Positions 1-8,976 of a stretch of 64,000 nucleotides of DNA are shown one piece after another; position 1 is the stretch's first letter, and each line of letters starts with the position of its first letter. Location: positions 246,746 to 310,745 of the forward strand of contig CALSLT010000019.1 in the NCBI GenBank assembly GCA_943787265.1, in the 5' to 3' direction. The notes under the pieces were generated by a model. That model saw nothing but the letters and a program-made list of their open reading frames with translations. It was not told where the DNA came from and did not search any database. Position numbers and translations under genes: made by a program. Source of the stretch: an uncultured Planctomycetaceae bacterium. Its GTDB lineage: Bacteria; Planctomycetota; Planctomycetia; Planctomycetales; Planctomycetaceae.

Positions 1-1
1 G

Positions 2-613
2 TTCTCGTTCGTCATTGTTGTGGCAGCATTTCTGTCCACATCCAATACACAAGCACAATCGCCGACGAATGGAAGTGCGACACTCGGTTCGGGATCGTCT
101 TTTCAGGGCAGTGGGGCAGCAGCTCAAGGGGCGGGCGACGCGACGCGTCAGCCGGCCGTGGACAACACGTTCGAAGGACGGTTTTGGCGCTACCTGACAA
201 ACTCGCCATTCCGGTATGACGAATGGGGGCCTTTTGCGGGAGGAAAAGACGAAATCCGCGAGGGTCAGAGCCCGCACGGAGCATACGTCAAGGTGATCGC
301 CAACAAGATGGCTCGCCAGAATCCTCTCAAGCTGCCGTACGGTTCAATTCTGATCAAGGAAAACTACGCAGCCGACAGCAAGACGTTGCTCGCGATTACG
401 GTGATGTACCGAACTCGCGGAGCCAATGGCCAACCCTGGGACCCGGAAAACAGAGACTGGTACTACGTGAAGTACACACCGACTGGACAGGTCGCGTCTT
501 CTCCGCCCGAGATGGGTTCGAAGCGGCTTGCCGGAAGAGTGCAGTCATGCATCGACTGTCACAGTGGCGCTGGTGCGAAAGACTTCGTCTTTCTTAATGA
601 CGACCTGCAGTAG
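2..613 (+). CDS. Cytochrome P460-like secreted haem protein (5' partial)
   Basis: The reading frame is open to the window edge. The first in-frame start is a GTG at 20, but the codons before it (FSFVIVV) continue a hydrophobic signal-peptide core ending near NTQAQ, so the true start lies upstream of base 1. The mature part has the cytochrome P460 pattern: a W-x-Y region, SPHGAYVKVIANK, YGSILIKENY, and a C-terminal CIDCH haem-attachment motif at 548-562. P460 proteins bind one covalently attached haem in the periplasm; some oxidise hydroxylamine or nitric oxide, others have no known substrate. The product here is therefore an exported c-type haem protein with unknown substrate. Domain seen by eye; the assignment is inference. 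Confidence 0.75.
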   Translation, partial: FSFVIVVAAFLSTSNTQAQSPTNGSATLGSGSSFQGSGAAAQGAGDATRQPAVDNTFEGRFWRYLTNSPFRYDEWGPFAGGKDEIREGQSPHGAYVKVIANKMARQNPLKLPYGSILIKENYAADSKTLLAITVMYRTRGANGQPWDPENRDWYYVKYTPTGQVASSPPEMGSKRLAGRVQSCIDCHSGAGAKDFVFLNDDLQ

Positions 614-1174
614 CGTTCAGAACGCCTCCCTCCTTCAGCATTTCGCATCAACTTGCCACTGTAGTTTCGAGTCCGAGCCGACCAAACGACTACATTCGGC
701 AATTCCTGTCGGTGTCTGTCGGCTACGTTTGTTGTCCCTCAGCAACATCCACGAATCCACGCGTGACACACCGGACCAGGCGGAATTTTTCCGCGCACAA
801 AATGTGGCATCGGCATACTTGCGCCAATGTCCTCGCGACAAACCGGCCTAGGTTTGCCCTGTTCTGCGGAATCAATCTGGTGAAGGTTCGCGGAGATCGC
901 CGTTAACGACGCTCTCTTTTGCCTCACCGGACCTTGCTGTTCTGGTTGCAACGATTACGAAATCCGTGCGTCCGGAATGGCTTGTCCGCAATTTGACTCT
1001 GCATCTTTGAGGCATATAGTCGATCGTCGTGGAGTGAAGGCCGCAAGCCTTGAGACAATTGTCAGCTCCACCACGATTTTGCCGGAAATTCGGCTTGAGG
1101 ATCGGTAAACTTTGCAGGCGGACGGTGGGCACTGTCGCTGCGAGGTGATCCTCTAAAATCACCTGGGGGGGAAC
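614..1174. other. Intergenic stretch, no gene recognised
   Basis: About 560 bases between the P460-like gene and the S41 protease. Short open frames exist on both strands but none has a plausible start site or family resemblance. A GCGTT/AACGC mini-hairpin directly after the P460 stop (613-625) lacks a T-run. The last bases (GGGGGG at 1165-1170) act as the ribosome binding site of the next gene. Confidence 0.5.
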
Positions 1175-2836
1175 ATGAATCTGGGACGGCCAACTCGAAA
1201 ACTACACCATTTGACTCTACTTCTCGGCCTTTTTGTCTTCAGCACTTCAGCAGCCAATGCTGAGCCGCCGCTTCCACTGGACCTCGACGACAGCCGCAGT
1301 GCGATGTCGATCGGCGAAGAGATGGAACGCTCTGGCCAGTGGCTCGAAGCCGTTCGGCATTACGAACGTGCTCTGGAACGATGGCCCAACGACGACGATC
1401 TCAAGTACGGACGCCGTCGAGCACGAGTCCACTTCCGAGTCGAACGACGCTACTCCGATCACAGCTTCAAGAACTCGCTGCTCGGGTTTTCGCAGGACCA
1501 TGCGTTAGACCTGTTCGACGAAACTGCGGGCCGAATTCGGAACAGCTTTGTCGATCCACTGAGCCAGCTTTCGATCGTGGCTCACGGAACAGAGAGTCTC
1601 TACATCGCCCTGGCAAATCCGAGATTTGTCGAAGCAAACATGCCGCCAGCAATTACGGACTCCGAAAAGCAGGCTCGTAAGAAGAGCATCCAGGAATTCC
1701 GTGTGCTTCTTCGAGAGCAGTACTGGAACAAGCAGGTCTACAACTCGCAGCACGCTCGTTCGGTGATCGTCGAAGTTGCTCGCCACGCCAGTCGGTCTTT
1801 GAAGATTGCTCCGTCGGCTGTCGTCATGGAATATGTCTTTGGTGGCTGCAACGCTCTGGATGATTACAGTGGGTTCCTGACTGCAGATCGACTTTCCGAC
1901 CTCTACAGCAACATCGATGGCGAGTTCGTTGGACTCGGTGTCGAGATGAAAGAAGAAAAAGACCTCGGCATGTTGCTGGTCAACGTGCTCCCTGAAAGTC
2001 CAGCGTCGATCGGTGGACTTCGTAAAGGTGATCGCATCACCTGGATCGACGGCCGAGACATTCGTTCTTCTTCAATCGATGAAGCCGCTGCTCTGATGCG
2101 AGGGCAGACTGGTAGTCGCGTGAAACTGAGAATTCATCGTCAGGCGGAAAACCGTGACTGGGAAGCCGTTTTGATTCGTCGAGCTGTGACGGTCAAAAGT
2201 ATTCCGGTCGCTGAGATTGTCGACGGCGACTACAAGATTGGTTACATCGAACTGGCAGGATTTCAGAAGACGACTGCCGCAGAGATGGAAGCGGCACTGG
2301 CAAAACTCAGCCGGAGCGGAATGAAGGCACTCGTCCTTGACGTCCGCGGAAACCCGGGCGGATTGCTGACTGCAGCCGTTGCTGTTCTCGATAAGTTCAT
2401 TGACGAAGGTGTCCTTGTCTCGACAAAGGGACGATCGGGAGATCAGAACTGGACTTACCGAGCTCATCGTCAAGGAACGCTTGACGTGCCGCTTGTCCTG
2501 CTGACCGATGGCGATAGTGCAAGTGCCAGTGAAATTGTCGCTGGAGCTGTCCGTGACCACAGTCGTGGCACGATCGTGGGCCGCCAGACTTACGGCAAGT
2601 GGTCAGTGCAAAGCATCTTCAACGTTGGCCGTGAAACGGGTCTTCGATTGACGACGGCCAAGTTCTACTCGCCGGACGGTCTCAACCACAGCAAGGTGGG
2701 GGTTGAGCCGGACGTGATCGTCGAAGAGCCGATCGAGCATAACGTCGCATGGCGAGGCAATAACGCGGAAGATGAGCGAGACATTGATCTTGAACGAGCG
2801 ATTGAGATTCTGAAGAACAAGGTCAAACGATTCTAA
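1175..2836 (+). CDS. S41 family C-terminal processing peptidase with TPR and PDZ domains
   Basis: Predicted exported serine protease of 553 residues. A signal peptide (residues 1-29, ending ANA) is followed by a TPR-like segment (about 41-75, GQWLEAVRHYERAL), a PDZ domain (about 247-325, with GLGVEM and GLRKGDRITWIDG) and the S41 catalytic core (about 340-535). The nucleophile lies in GDSASASEIVAGAV (residues 446-459) and the general-base lysine in TYGKWSVQ. C-terminal processing peptidases (Ctp/Prc) cleave exported proteins near their C-termini using a Ser-Lys dyad. The N-terminal TPR is an addition to the basic Ctp plan. The start is supported by a G-rich ribosome binding site 4 nt upstream, and a strong terminator follows, so the gene is probably monocistronic. 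Confidence 0.92.
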   Translation: MNLGRPTRKLHHLTLLLGLFVFSTSAANAEPPLPLDLDDSRSAMSIGEEMERSGQWLEAVRHYERALERWPNDDDLKYGRRRARVHFRVERRYSDHSFKNSLLGFSQDHALDLFDETAGRIRNSFVDPLSQLSIVAHGTESLYIALANPRFVEANMPPAITDSEKQARKKSIQEFRVLLREQYWNKQVYNSQHARSVIVEVARHASRSLKIAPSAVVMEYVFGGCNALDDYSGFLTADRLSDLYSNIDGEFVGLGVEMKEEKDLGMLLVNVLPESPASIGGLRKGDRITWIDGRDIRSSSIDEAAALMRGQTGSRVKLRIHRQAENRDWEAVLIRRAVTVKSIPVAEIVDGDYKIGYIELAGFQKTTAAEMEAALAKLSRSGMKALVLDVRGNPGGLLTAAVAVLDKFIDEGVLVSTKGRSGDQNWTYRAHRQGTLDVPLVLLTDGDSASASEIVAGAVRDHSRGTIVGRQTYGKWSVQSIFNVGRETGLRLTTAKFYSPDGLNHSKVGVEPDVIVEEPIEHNVAWRGNNAEDERDIDLERAIEILKNKVKRF

Positions 2837-2873
2837 GACCGCTGTCAGAATGCAATTGCCGAGTTAATTGAAC

Positions 2874-2910
2874 GAGCCCGACTTCGACGTTTCGAAGTCG
2901 GGCTCTTTTT
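2874..2910 (+). terminator. Rho-independent terminator after the S41 peptidase gene
   Basis: Perfect 14-bp stem (2874-2887 with 2892-2905), a 4-nt loop (CGTT) and five T residues at 2906-2910, 37 bases after the S41 stop codon. Confidence 0.9.
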
Positions 2911-2931
2911 ATATGCTGAAAAACGCGTGCT

Positions 2932-3005
2932 GGCGAGCGGCGGGCGTCAGCCCGCTGGTTCACCCGAAAACCTGTTTACCGGTCGGCTTACGCCGACCGT
3001 TCGCC
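2932..3005. repeat. REP-like branched palindromic element
   Basis: Two hairpins sit inside an outer stem. The outer arms are GGCGAGCGG (2932-2940) and CCGTTCGCC (2997-3005), pairing with one G-U. Inside are GCGGGC-GTCA-GCCCGC (2940-2955) and CGGTCGGC-TTAC-GCCGACCG (2980-2999), which each share an end base or two with the outer arms, so the structures may compete. It lies between the convergent S41 and NHL genes, a usual place for REP-type elements. A related half-unit is at 47325-47352. Confidence 0.6.
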
Positions 3006-3043
3006 TGAAATACTTTCGACTGGTCGCGGCCCGTTCTCTCGAC

Positions 3044-4129
3044 TTAGCCAAGCCGTTTTAGTTTCGATACTCGGCCTGTCGACACCCACTCCGCAACAAA
3101 GATGTCGCCGCTATGTCCAAAGCAGGCATCATGGGGATGGACGAAGCGACCGTCGTGCCACTTGCTGGCGTCGTTTCGGACGCCTTTTTCTGACTTGATG
3201 CGAGCGGCATCGTCGCCGAGTTGGGCAACGACTTCGTTCTTTGTGTTCAACAAAGTGACGCGGGCATGAAGTTCTGGAACGAGCAGCAGGTCTTCGTAAC
3301 TGTCGATGTTTGCTGGTAGGCCGTAGCCGGTAAGAGTTTCGACGTAGGTTCCGTCGAGTTCCAGAATCTGCAGCGTGTGATGGGCACGGTCGCAGACCAC
3401 GACGCGTTCTTTAACGCCGGGGCGACGGTCGATCCAGATTCCGTGCGGCGTCTGGAATGTGCCTTCACCTTTTCCTGGACCGCCGAACTTGGAAATCCAG
3501 TTGGCGTCTTTGTCGTACCGGTGGATGAAGAATGACCCGTAGCCGTCGGCCAGCAGAAAACCGCCGTCGTCGAGGAACGCGAAGTTTGTCGGCATGAACC
3601 GATTGCGGCCCCACGCCTTCTTCGGATTGCTGGCTTCGCCTTCCGCATACACACCGGATTCCATCGGAGCGTATTTCTGCCAGACTGTTTCCCCCTTTAG
3701 CGTCATCTTGGCAAAACTCTTTACCTGTTGATAAGCGCAGACGTAGAGGAATTCTTCGGCACCTTCCTGGCGGACTTCGATGCCGTGCCCCCCGCCCTGA
3801 AACTGGCTGCCAAACGCACGAATGAATTTGCCGTCTGAGTCAAAGACGAAGATTGAAGGATGGTCTGTCAGCTTGGCATTACCTTCGTGAATGACATAAA
3901 GATTTCCCGCATTATCAACCGCAACATTATGAGTCGTTTGCCATGAGTATTGTTTCGGCAATTCCGGCCAGGCGTGCATGACCTCGTAGCGGTAGTCACC
4001 CTCTCCGACGATGACCTGAGAGTCCGTCTTGCTTGCGGTGATGACTCCCGGAGCGAGTGTCGTTGCGGCTGTGGCTGCCGCCGTGCTCGCCAGAAACTTT
4101 CGTCGTGAGAGCGATTGATTAGTCGTCAT
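3044..4129 (-). CDS. Tat-exported NHL-type six-bladed beta-propeller protein
   Basis: 361 residues. The N-terminus LSRRKFLAST is a twin-arginine signal, followed by an Ala/Thr-rich hydrophobic stretch, so the protein is exported folded. The remainder shows repeated NHL/SMP-30-like blades: VAVDNAGNLYVIHEGN, FVFDSDGKFIRAFGSQF, WISKFGGPGKGEGTFQTPHG, VCDRAHHTLQILELDG. Such propellers commonly bind ligands or act as lactonase-like or peptidylglycine lyase-like folds; no catalytic set is clear enough for me to name a reaction. It is the last gene of a leftward operon, 33 bases after the DUF1501 gene, and so probably works with the secreted DUF1549/DUF1501 pair. Confidence 0.85.
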   Translation of the reverse strand: MTTNQSLSRRKFLASTAAATAATTLAPGVITASKTDSQVIVGEGDYRYEVMHAWPELPKQYSWQTTHNVAVDNAGNLYVIHEGNAKLTDHPSIFVFDSDGKFIRAFGSQFQGGGHGIEVRQEGAEEFLYVCAYQQVKSFAKMTLKGETVWQKYAPMESGVYAEGEASNPKKAWGRNRFMPTNFAFLDDGGFLLADGYGSFFIHRYDKDANWISKFGGPGKGEGTFQTPHGIWIDRRPGVKERVVVCDRAHHTLQILELDGTYVETLTGYGLPANIDSYEDLLLVPELHARVTLLNTKNEVVAQLGDDAARIKSEKGVRNDASKWHDGRFVHPHDACFGHSGDIFVAEWVSTGRVSKLKRLG

Positions 4130-4162
4130 GCTGCGATTCCCTGTTTGAAAAGACTCGAAGAT

Positions 4163-5671
4163 TCACGCGATGATTTCTTTGATGACCTCTCCCGCGACAT
4201 CGGTCAGGCGGAAACGGCGACCGTTGTATTTGTAAGTCAGCTTCTCGTGATTCAGGCCGAGCAGATGCAGAATTGTGGCGTGCAGATCATTGAGGTGGAC
4301 CTTGTCGTCTGCTGCCTTAAAACCGATCTCATCTGATTCGCCATAGTTGATGCCGCCTTTAATCCCGCCGCCGGCCATCCAGGCAGCGAAGCAATGCGGA
4401 TTGTGGTCTCGGCCTGGCTTCTTGCCGGTTTGAGCGATCGGCAGTCGGCCAAACTCGCCGCACCAGACAACGAGTGTGTCTTTCAGCAGCCCGCGTTGAT
4501 CGAGGTCTTCCAGCAGTCCGGCCACTGGTTGGTCGGTTTCGCCGGCGAACTGCCGATGGTTGCCGTCGATGTCAGAATGCCCGTCCCACGAAAGTTGATT
4601 GGCCATGCCGCCGGAATAAATCTGAACAAAGCGGACTCCGCGTTCGACCATTCTTCGAGCGGTCAAGCACTGCTTGGCGAACAGGTCGCAACGTTCGTCG
4701 CCGACGCCGTACAAGTCCTGCACACTCTTTGGCTCAGCAGCCGTGTCCAACGCTTCGGGAGCGGACGACTGCATCCGATAGGCGAGTTCGAAGCTTTCGA
4801 TACGCGCGGCGAGTTCGTTTTCGACTGACCGTTGCTCGCGATGGAGCGTGTTAAGCTGTTTCAGCAGATTGAGCTGCCGCCGCTGTGAGCCTTCGGTCAT
4901 AGCGGCAGGACGAATGAGATTATCAATCGCCTGTCCCTGCGGTTTCAGAAATGTTCCCTGGTAAGTTCCCGGCAGAAAACCAGCACTCCAGTTGGCTGCG
5001 TGTCCTTTCGGAAGGCCGCGTCCCTTTGGGTCACTCATGACAACGAATCCGGGCAGGTTGTCACTTTCGCTGCCCAGCCCGTACGTGACCCACGATCCCA
5101 CGCACGGAAATCCCATTCGGGGCATTCCGCAGTTCATCGCGAACAAGGCAGGGGAGTGGTTGTTCGATTCGGTATGCCCCGACCGAATGAATGCCATCTT
5201 GTCGACGTGCTTTCCGATGTGCGGAAAGATCTCGGGCACCATTTTGCCGCACTCGCCCTGCGGAGTGAATTTGAAGGGCGACTGCATCAGATTGCCGACT
5301 GAGTTCTTGAAGAAGCCTGTCGTGTTTTCGAATCCGGAATCGAACTCTTTAATCGACTTCCCATTCCACTTGTCGAGAGCTGGCCGGTGATTCCACGTGT
5401 CGACGTGACTTGGTCCACCATTTGCAAAGATCCAGATCACTCGCGTGGCCTTTGGAGCGAAGTGAGGGTCCTGAGGAGCCAGTGGATTCATGGCGCGATT
5501 TGCGAGCGGTCCGGCTGCGGCATTTGCGGATGACAGCAGCCCTTCGCGTTGGAGAAGCCCGGTCAAGCCGAGCAGTCCGAAGCCGGCTCCCGCACGGCCA
5601 AGAACGCTGCGGCGATCGACCAACGGAGAATCTTCAAGGTTGGCGGCGTCAGATTGTGAAACGTGTGACAT
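4163..5671 (-). CDS. DUF1501 family protein with Tat-like signal
   Basis: 502 residues. An N-terminal VDRRSVLGRAGAGFGLLGL is a Tat-type signal. The body matches the DUF1501 (sulfatase/alkaline-phosphatase-like fold) pattern of Planctomycetes: WIFANGGPSHVDTWNHRPAL, FIRSGHTESNNHSPALFAMN, QIYSGGMANQLSWDGHSDID, VVWCGEFGRLP, GRDHNPHCFAAWMAGGGIKG and an LHATILHLLGLNH tail. Several of these carry metal-ligand-like D and H residues. The biochemical function of DUF1501 is unknown. It lies 26 bases downstream of the DUF1549/1553 gene, the standard planctomycete pairing in which the two exported proteins are thought to act together on a shared extracellular substrate. Confidence 0.92.
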   Translation of the reverse strand: MSHVSQSDAANLEDSPLVDRRSVLGRAGAGFGLLGLTGLLQREGLLSSANAAAGPLANRAMNPLAPQDPHFAPKATRVIWIFANGGPSHVDTWNHRPALDKWNGKSIKEFDSGFENTTGFFKNSVGNLMQSPFKFTPQGECGKMVPEIFPHIGKHVDKMAFIRSGHTESNNHSPALFAMNCGMPRMGFPCVGSWVTYGLGSESDNLPGFVVMSDPKGRGLPKGHAANWSAGFLPGTYQGTFLKPQGQAIDNLIRPAAMTEGSQRRQLNLLKQLNTLHREQRSVENELAARIESFELAYRMQSSAPEALDTAAEPKSVQDLYGVGDERCDLFAKQCLTARRMVERGVRFVQIYSGGMANQLSWDGHSDIDGNHRQFAGETDQPVAGLLEDLDQRGLLKDTLVVWCGEFGRLPIAQTGKKPGRDHNPHCFAAWMAGGGIKGGINYGESDEIGFKAADDKVHLNDLHATILHLLGLNHEKLTYKYNGRRFRLTDVAGEVIKEIIA

Positions 5672-5697
5672 GTTTAACTCGCTTCTCTTTCAATTCA

Positions 5698-8600
5698 CTA
5701 ATCGACGTAAACAAATTCGTTCATGCTGAAGATCGCCTGGCACAGATCAGCCAACGCGACTTTCTCGGCATCCTTTCGCCCCGCGTCGCGATATTCTGAC
5801 GCCTGACCGGCTCGGAATTCTTCGGCAAGCCTTCGCTCGTCTGACGAAGGATCACGACCGAATGCCGAACGATATGCCTGTCCGATCTTATCGCCTTCGT
5901 CGGTAAGCATCGCGGCGAATGATTCGGCATACGCGCGTCCCTGTTGGCTGTTCATGAACATCAGCGCTTGGGGAGCGACGGTCGTGCTTGTTCGTTGGCC
6001 AATGCTGACAAGATGTTCCGGCCAGTCGAACAGCATCATCATGGGAATCAATTTGCTTCGCTTGATGAAGAAGTAGACGCTGCGTCGCTTCATGTTTTGA
6101 TCGAGTGTGCCTGGTCCGAACATCTTTCGGTCTAGCTGTCCTGAAACTGCCAACATTGCGTCGCGAATGGCTTCTCCCTCGAGCCGCTGCGGAGCTCGAC
6201 GCCAGAACCAGACATTTTCACGGTCGATCTTCGCGCGTGCTTCGTCGTGCTCGCTCGACTGTATGTAAACGCTGCTGGTCATCATCAGCTTGTGCATTCG
6301 CTTTAACTTCCAGTCGCCTTCGATCAAGTTCAGAGCCAGCCAGTCGAGCAGCGCAGGATGGGTTGGTCGCTCGCCAGGAAATCCAAAGTCGTTAGGCGTT
6401 GAGACGATGCCTCGTCCAAAGTGATGCTGCCACAATCGGTTGACGATGACTCGCGCGGCGAGGTGACCAGCTCCGGATTCGGCATCGGTGATCCAGCTTG
6501 CAAGGGATGCGCGGCGGAAGCTGGTTCGGTCCCAATCTTGTGGCGGAGGGACTGACCACTTCTTCTCTGTCTGAGCGGCCGGCATCAGGACCTGAAGAAA
6601 GCTTTGCGAGACAACTTCTTTCTTCTGATTGACGTCGCCTCGATTCAGAAAGTTTGTTTGCGGATAGAAGTGAGGATAGCCTCGGCCGTCGGCATGATGT
6701 TTCATGTGAGGGTAGCCCTCGCTGGAAACCATTACTTTGGCCAGTTTCAAGCCTGGGCCTTTGGCTTTGTGATCGGCGACAGATTTGCTCAGTGCCTGCC
6801 ACTCGGGCAGCGTGGTCCAAAACCAGGCGAGCCCTGTCTTCCAGGCTTCTGACTTTTCATCGGATTTTTGCCGCAACGAAGCCAGTGCCTCGCTGACCTT
6901 GGCATCGAGCCCGACGTTACCGACCTCGGCTTTCGGTTGAGCTTGATCAGAAACCGACAAACGGAATCGCCCGACAGCATGCCGATTGTTCGGATGATTA
7001 AACGTCAGCGTGATGGTCAACTTCGTTCCCGACTCGAAACCAGTGGTCGTCGCGAAGTCAAATACCGCAGCCTGGTCCTTGCCGATCCCTCCAGCGTCGA
7101 CCGCCCATCCGCTAATTGGGTCATCATCGATTGAGGCTGCCACCGAGAGTGAACCTGAGTTTTGCTGGTGAGTCGCTCTTGCTCCAGCCAGCTTAATCTC
7201 TGTCTGCGGACTCTTGCCGCCGAGCGGTTGGGTTGTGATTTTAATGTCGCCGAGTGCGAAGTTTCCGTTTGCGGCTCGCCCCGGCCCTTTGTTCGGGAGT
7301 GAATCATCGCGAAGTGTCTCCAGCCGAATGGCGCTCAAGTTTACCCTGCGAGTTTCGGCGACGATCGTCAGCACTTCTTTGTTTGGAGCCTTGCCAATGG
7401 CGAGATGCGATCCGTCTTCCTTCTTTTCGAACTTTGACCCGCCGGATGATTTGATCGAAGTTGGTTCGAGCGTTTCCCACGGGCTCAACGATGTGCTGTC
7501 CGGAGCGTTTTTCAACCAGGCACGAAATTGCTTTGGAACGTCTTTCGTTTCAAACGAGCTGATCGCGGAATTGAGTTCGGCGAGTTTCGTTTCCCACGCA
7601 GCTTTGCGTTCGCGGTTTGCTTCCGGTTCGAGGTCGACGTCGATTTCACTTCGGATCGTTGTCGTGAAGCTTGCGGCCAGCCGGTAGTAGTCGCGCGACG
7701 GAATCGGGTCAAACTTGTGGTCGTGACATCTTGCACAGCCAATTGACAGGCCCAGAAACGCGACCCCAGTTGTCGTCACCATGTCGTCGAGTTCGTCGTA
7801 GCGTGCGGATTCGAATTCTTTTTCGGTGAGCTGAGTCGGGAAGACGCCCGCTCCAAGAAAACCCGTAGCCTTCATCGCTTCCGGGTTGTCTGGTGCGAGT
7901 TCGTCTCCAGCCAGTTGCCACTTTACGAATTCGTCGTATGGCAGATCGTCGTTCAGGGCCTTGATCAGAAAATCGCGGTAGTGGTAGGCAAACTTGCGAT
8001 CATAGTCCTGTTCGTAGCCGTGCGATTCGGCGAAGCGTGCAACGTCCAACCAGTGCCGAGCCCATCGTTCGCCATAGTGCGGCGATTCAAGCAGCTCATC
8101 GAGCAGCTTCGGCCAAGCTTCTTTGTCGGGATCATTGACGAATGCTTCGACCTGTTCCGAAGTCGGCGGAAGACCGAGTAGATCGAAATACGCCCGACGG
8201 ATCAACACTCGACGTGAAGCCGGACCGTTTGGTTGGAGGCCGAGTTCTTCCTGTTTGAGAAGTACGAAGTGATCGATTGGCGATTTGACCCATGCTTCGT
8301 TTTTTACCTTCGCAGGATTCACCGATTTCAACGGCTGAAACGACCAGAACTTCCGATCTTCATCCGTGACGACCATCTCGGCTGGTTCCGAAGTCTTTGC
8401 TTTCTCAACAAGAGGTTTGTCGTAGGGGGCGCCGAGTTCGATCCACTGCTCGATCTGTTTGATGGCCGCTTCTGAAAGCTTTGGCTGTTTAAACGGCATG
8501 TGCGGTTCTTCGCTATGCCGAATCAGCGAGACCAGATGGCTGTCGGCCGCGGTCTTGTCGACGTAACCGCCCTCCAGCAAGGCCTTGCGTGAACTGAGAT

Positions 8601-8808
8601 CGAAGTCGGCTTTCGTCGACTTCCCCCCGTGGCAGTCGAGGCAGTGCTTTGTCAGCGTTGCTCGCACGCCTTCCTGAAAAAGAACCAGTCCCTTCTTAAC
8701 ACGCTCGGCGTGATCTTTCGGGACGGCCTTTTCGTCTACAGCTTTTACAGGCTGCGTTGCCACGGAGATTGAAGCAAGAATGGTCAAAGCAAACAGGCAG
8801 CGTGCCAT
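5698..8808 (-). CDS. PSD1-like cytochrome / DUF1549 / DUF1553 secreted protein
   Basis: About 1036 residues from the chosen start. An ATG at 8806-8808 begins MARCLFALTILASISVATQP, a clear signal peptide; the frame is open 44 codons further upstream but that extension is not signal-like. Order of domains: PSD1-type haem region with CLDCHGGKSTKADFDLSSR, DUF1549 (RRAYFDLLGLPPTSEQVEAF and CARCHDHKFDPIPSRDYYRL), a central insert with a carbohydrate-binding-like beta region (RRVNLSAIRLETLRDDSL), then DUF1553 (ARVIVNRLWQHHFGRGIV, RRSVYFFIKRSKLIPMMMLF, APQALMFMNSQQGRAYAESF). The CxxCH motifs suggest covalent haem. First gene of a leftward operon with DUF1501 and the NHL propeller. Function is not established for the family; export and haem binding are inference from motifs. 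Confidence 0.9.
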   Translation of the reverse strand: MARCLFALTILASISVATQPVKAVDEKAVPKDHAERVKKGLVLFQEGVRATLTKHCLDCHGGKSTKADFDLSSRKALLEGGYVDKTAADSHLVSLIRHSEEPHMPFKQPKLSEAAIKQIEQWIELGAPYDKPLVEKAKTSEPAEMVVTDEDRKFWSFQPLKSVNPAKVKNEAWVKSPIDHFVLLKQEELGLQPNGPASRRVLIRRAYFDLLGLPPTSEQVEAFVNDPDKEAWPKLLDELLESPHYGERWARHWLDVARFAESHGYEQDYDRKFAYHYRDFLIKALNDDLPYDEFVKWQLAGDELAPDNPEAMKATGFLGAGVFPTQLTEKEFESARYDELDDMVTTTGVAFLGLSIGCARCHDHKFDPIPSRDYYRLAASFTTTIRSEIDVDLEPEANRERKAAWETKLAELNSAISSFETKDVPKQFRAWLKNAPDSTSLSPWETLEPTSIKSSGGSKFEKKEDGSHLAIGKAPNKEVLTIVAETRRVNLSAIRLETLRDDSLPNKGPGRAANGNFALGDIKITTQPLGGKSPQTEIKLAGARATHQQNSGSLSVAASIDDDPISGWAVDAGGIGKDQAAVFDFATTTGFESGTKLTITLTFNHPNNRHAVGRFRLSVSDQAQPKAEVGNVGLDAKVSEALASLRQKSDEKSEAWKTGLAWFWTTLPEWQALSKSVADHKAKGPGLKLAKVMVSSEGYPHMKHHADGRGYPHFYPQTNFLNRGDVNQKKEVVSQSFLQVLMPAAQTEKKWSVPPPQDWDRTSFRRASLASWITDAESGAGHLAARVIVNRLWQHHFGRGIVSTPNDFGFPGERPTHPALLDWLALNLIEGDWKLKRMHKLMMTSSVYIQSSEHDEARAKIDRENVWFWRRAPQRLEGEAIRDAMLAVSGQLDRKMFGPGTLDQNMKRRSVYFFIKRSKLIPMMMLFDWPEHLVSIGQRTSTTVAPQALMFMNSQQGRAYAESFAAMLTDEGDKIGQAYRSAFGRDPSSDERRLAEEFRAGQASEYRDAGRKDAEKVALADLCQAIFSMNEFVYVD

Positions 8809-8976
8809 GCCAGAGTACCCAGAGTTCGTTGTGGACAACGGCGCGCGACCGTGAGCATCGCTCAGGTTGCTGCCGAAAAACTGCGAACGGATATCGTCGC
8901 GCAACGCGAAGCGTGGGACAAGCCAGCATGGTTTGTGCACGAGGGCGATCTTTGTCTTTTGCCGAGAGGCTGCAGC

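Noticed and set aside
614..1174. A structured RNA or riboswitch in the 560-base gap
   Set aside because: No conserved riboswitch core, tRNA arms or long stem could be found by eye; only weak short hairpins are present.
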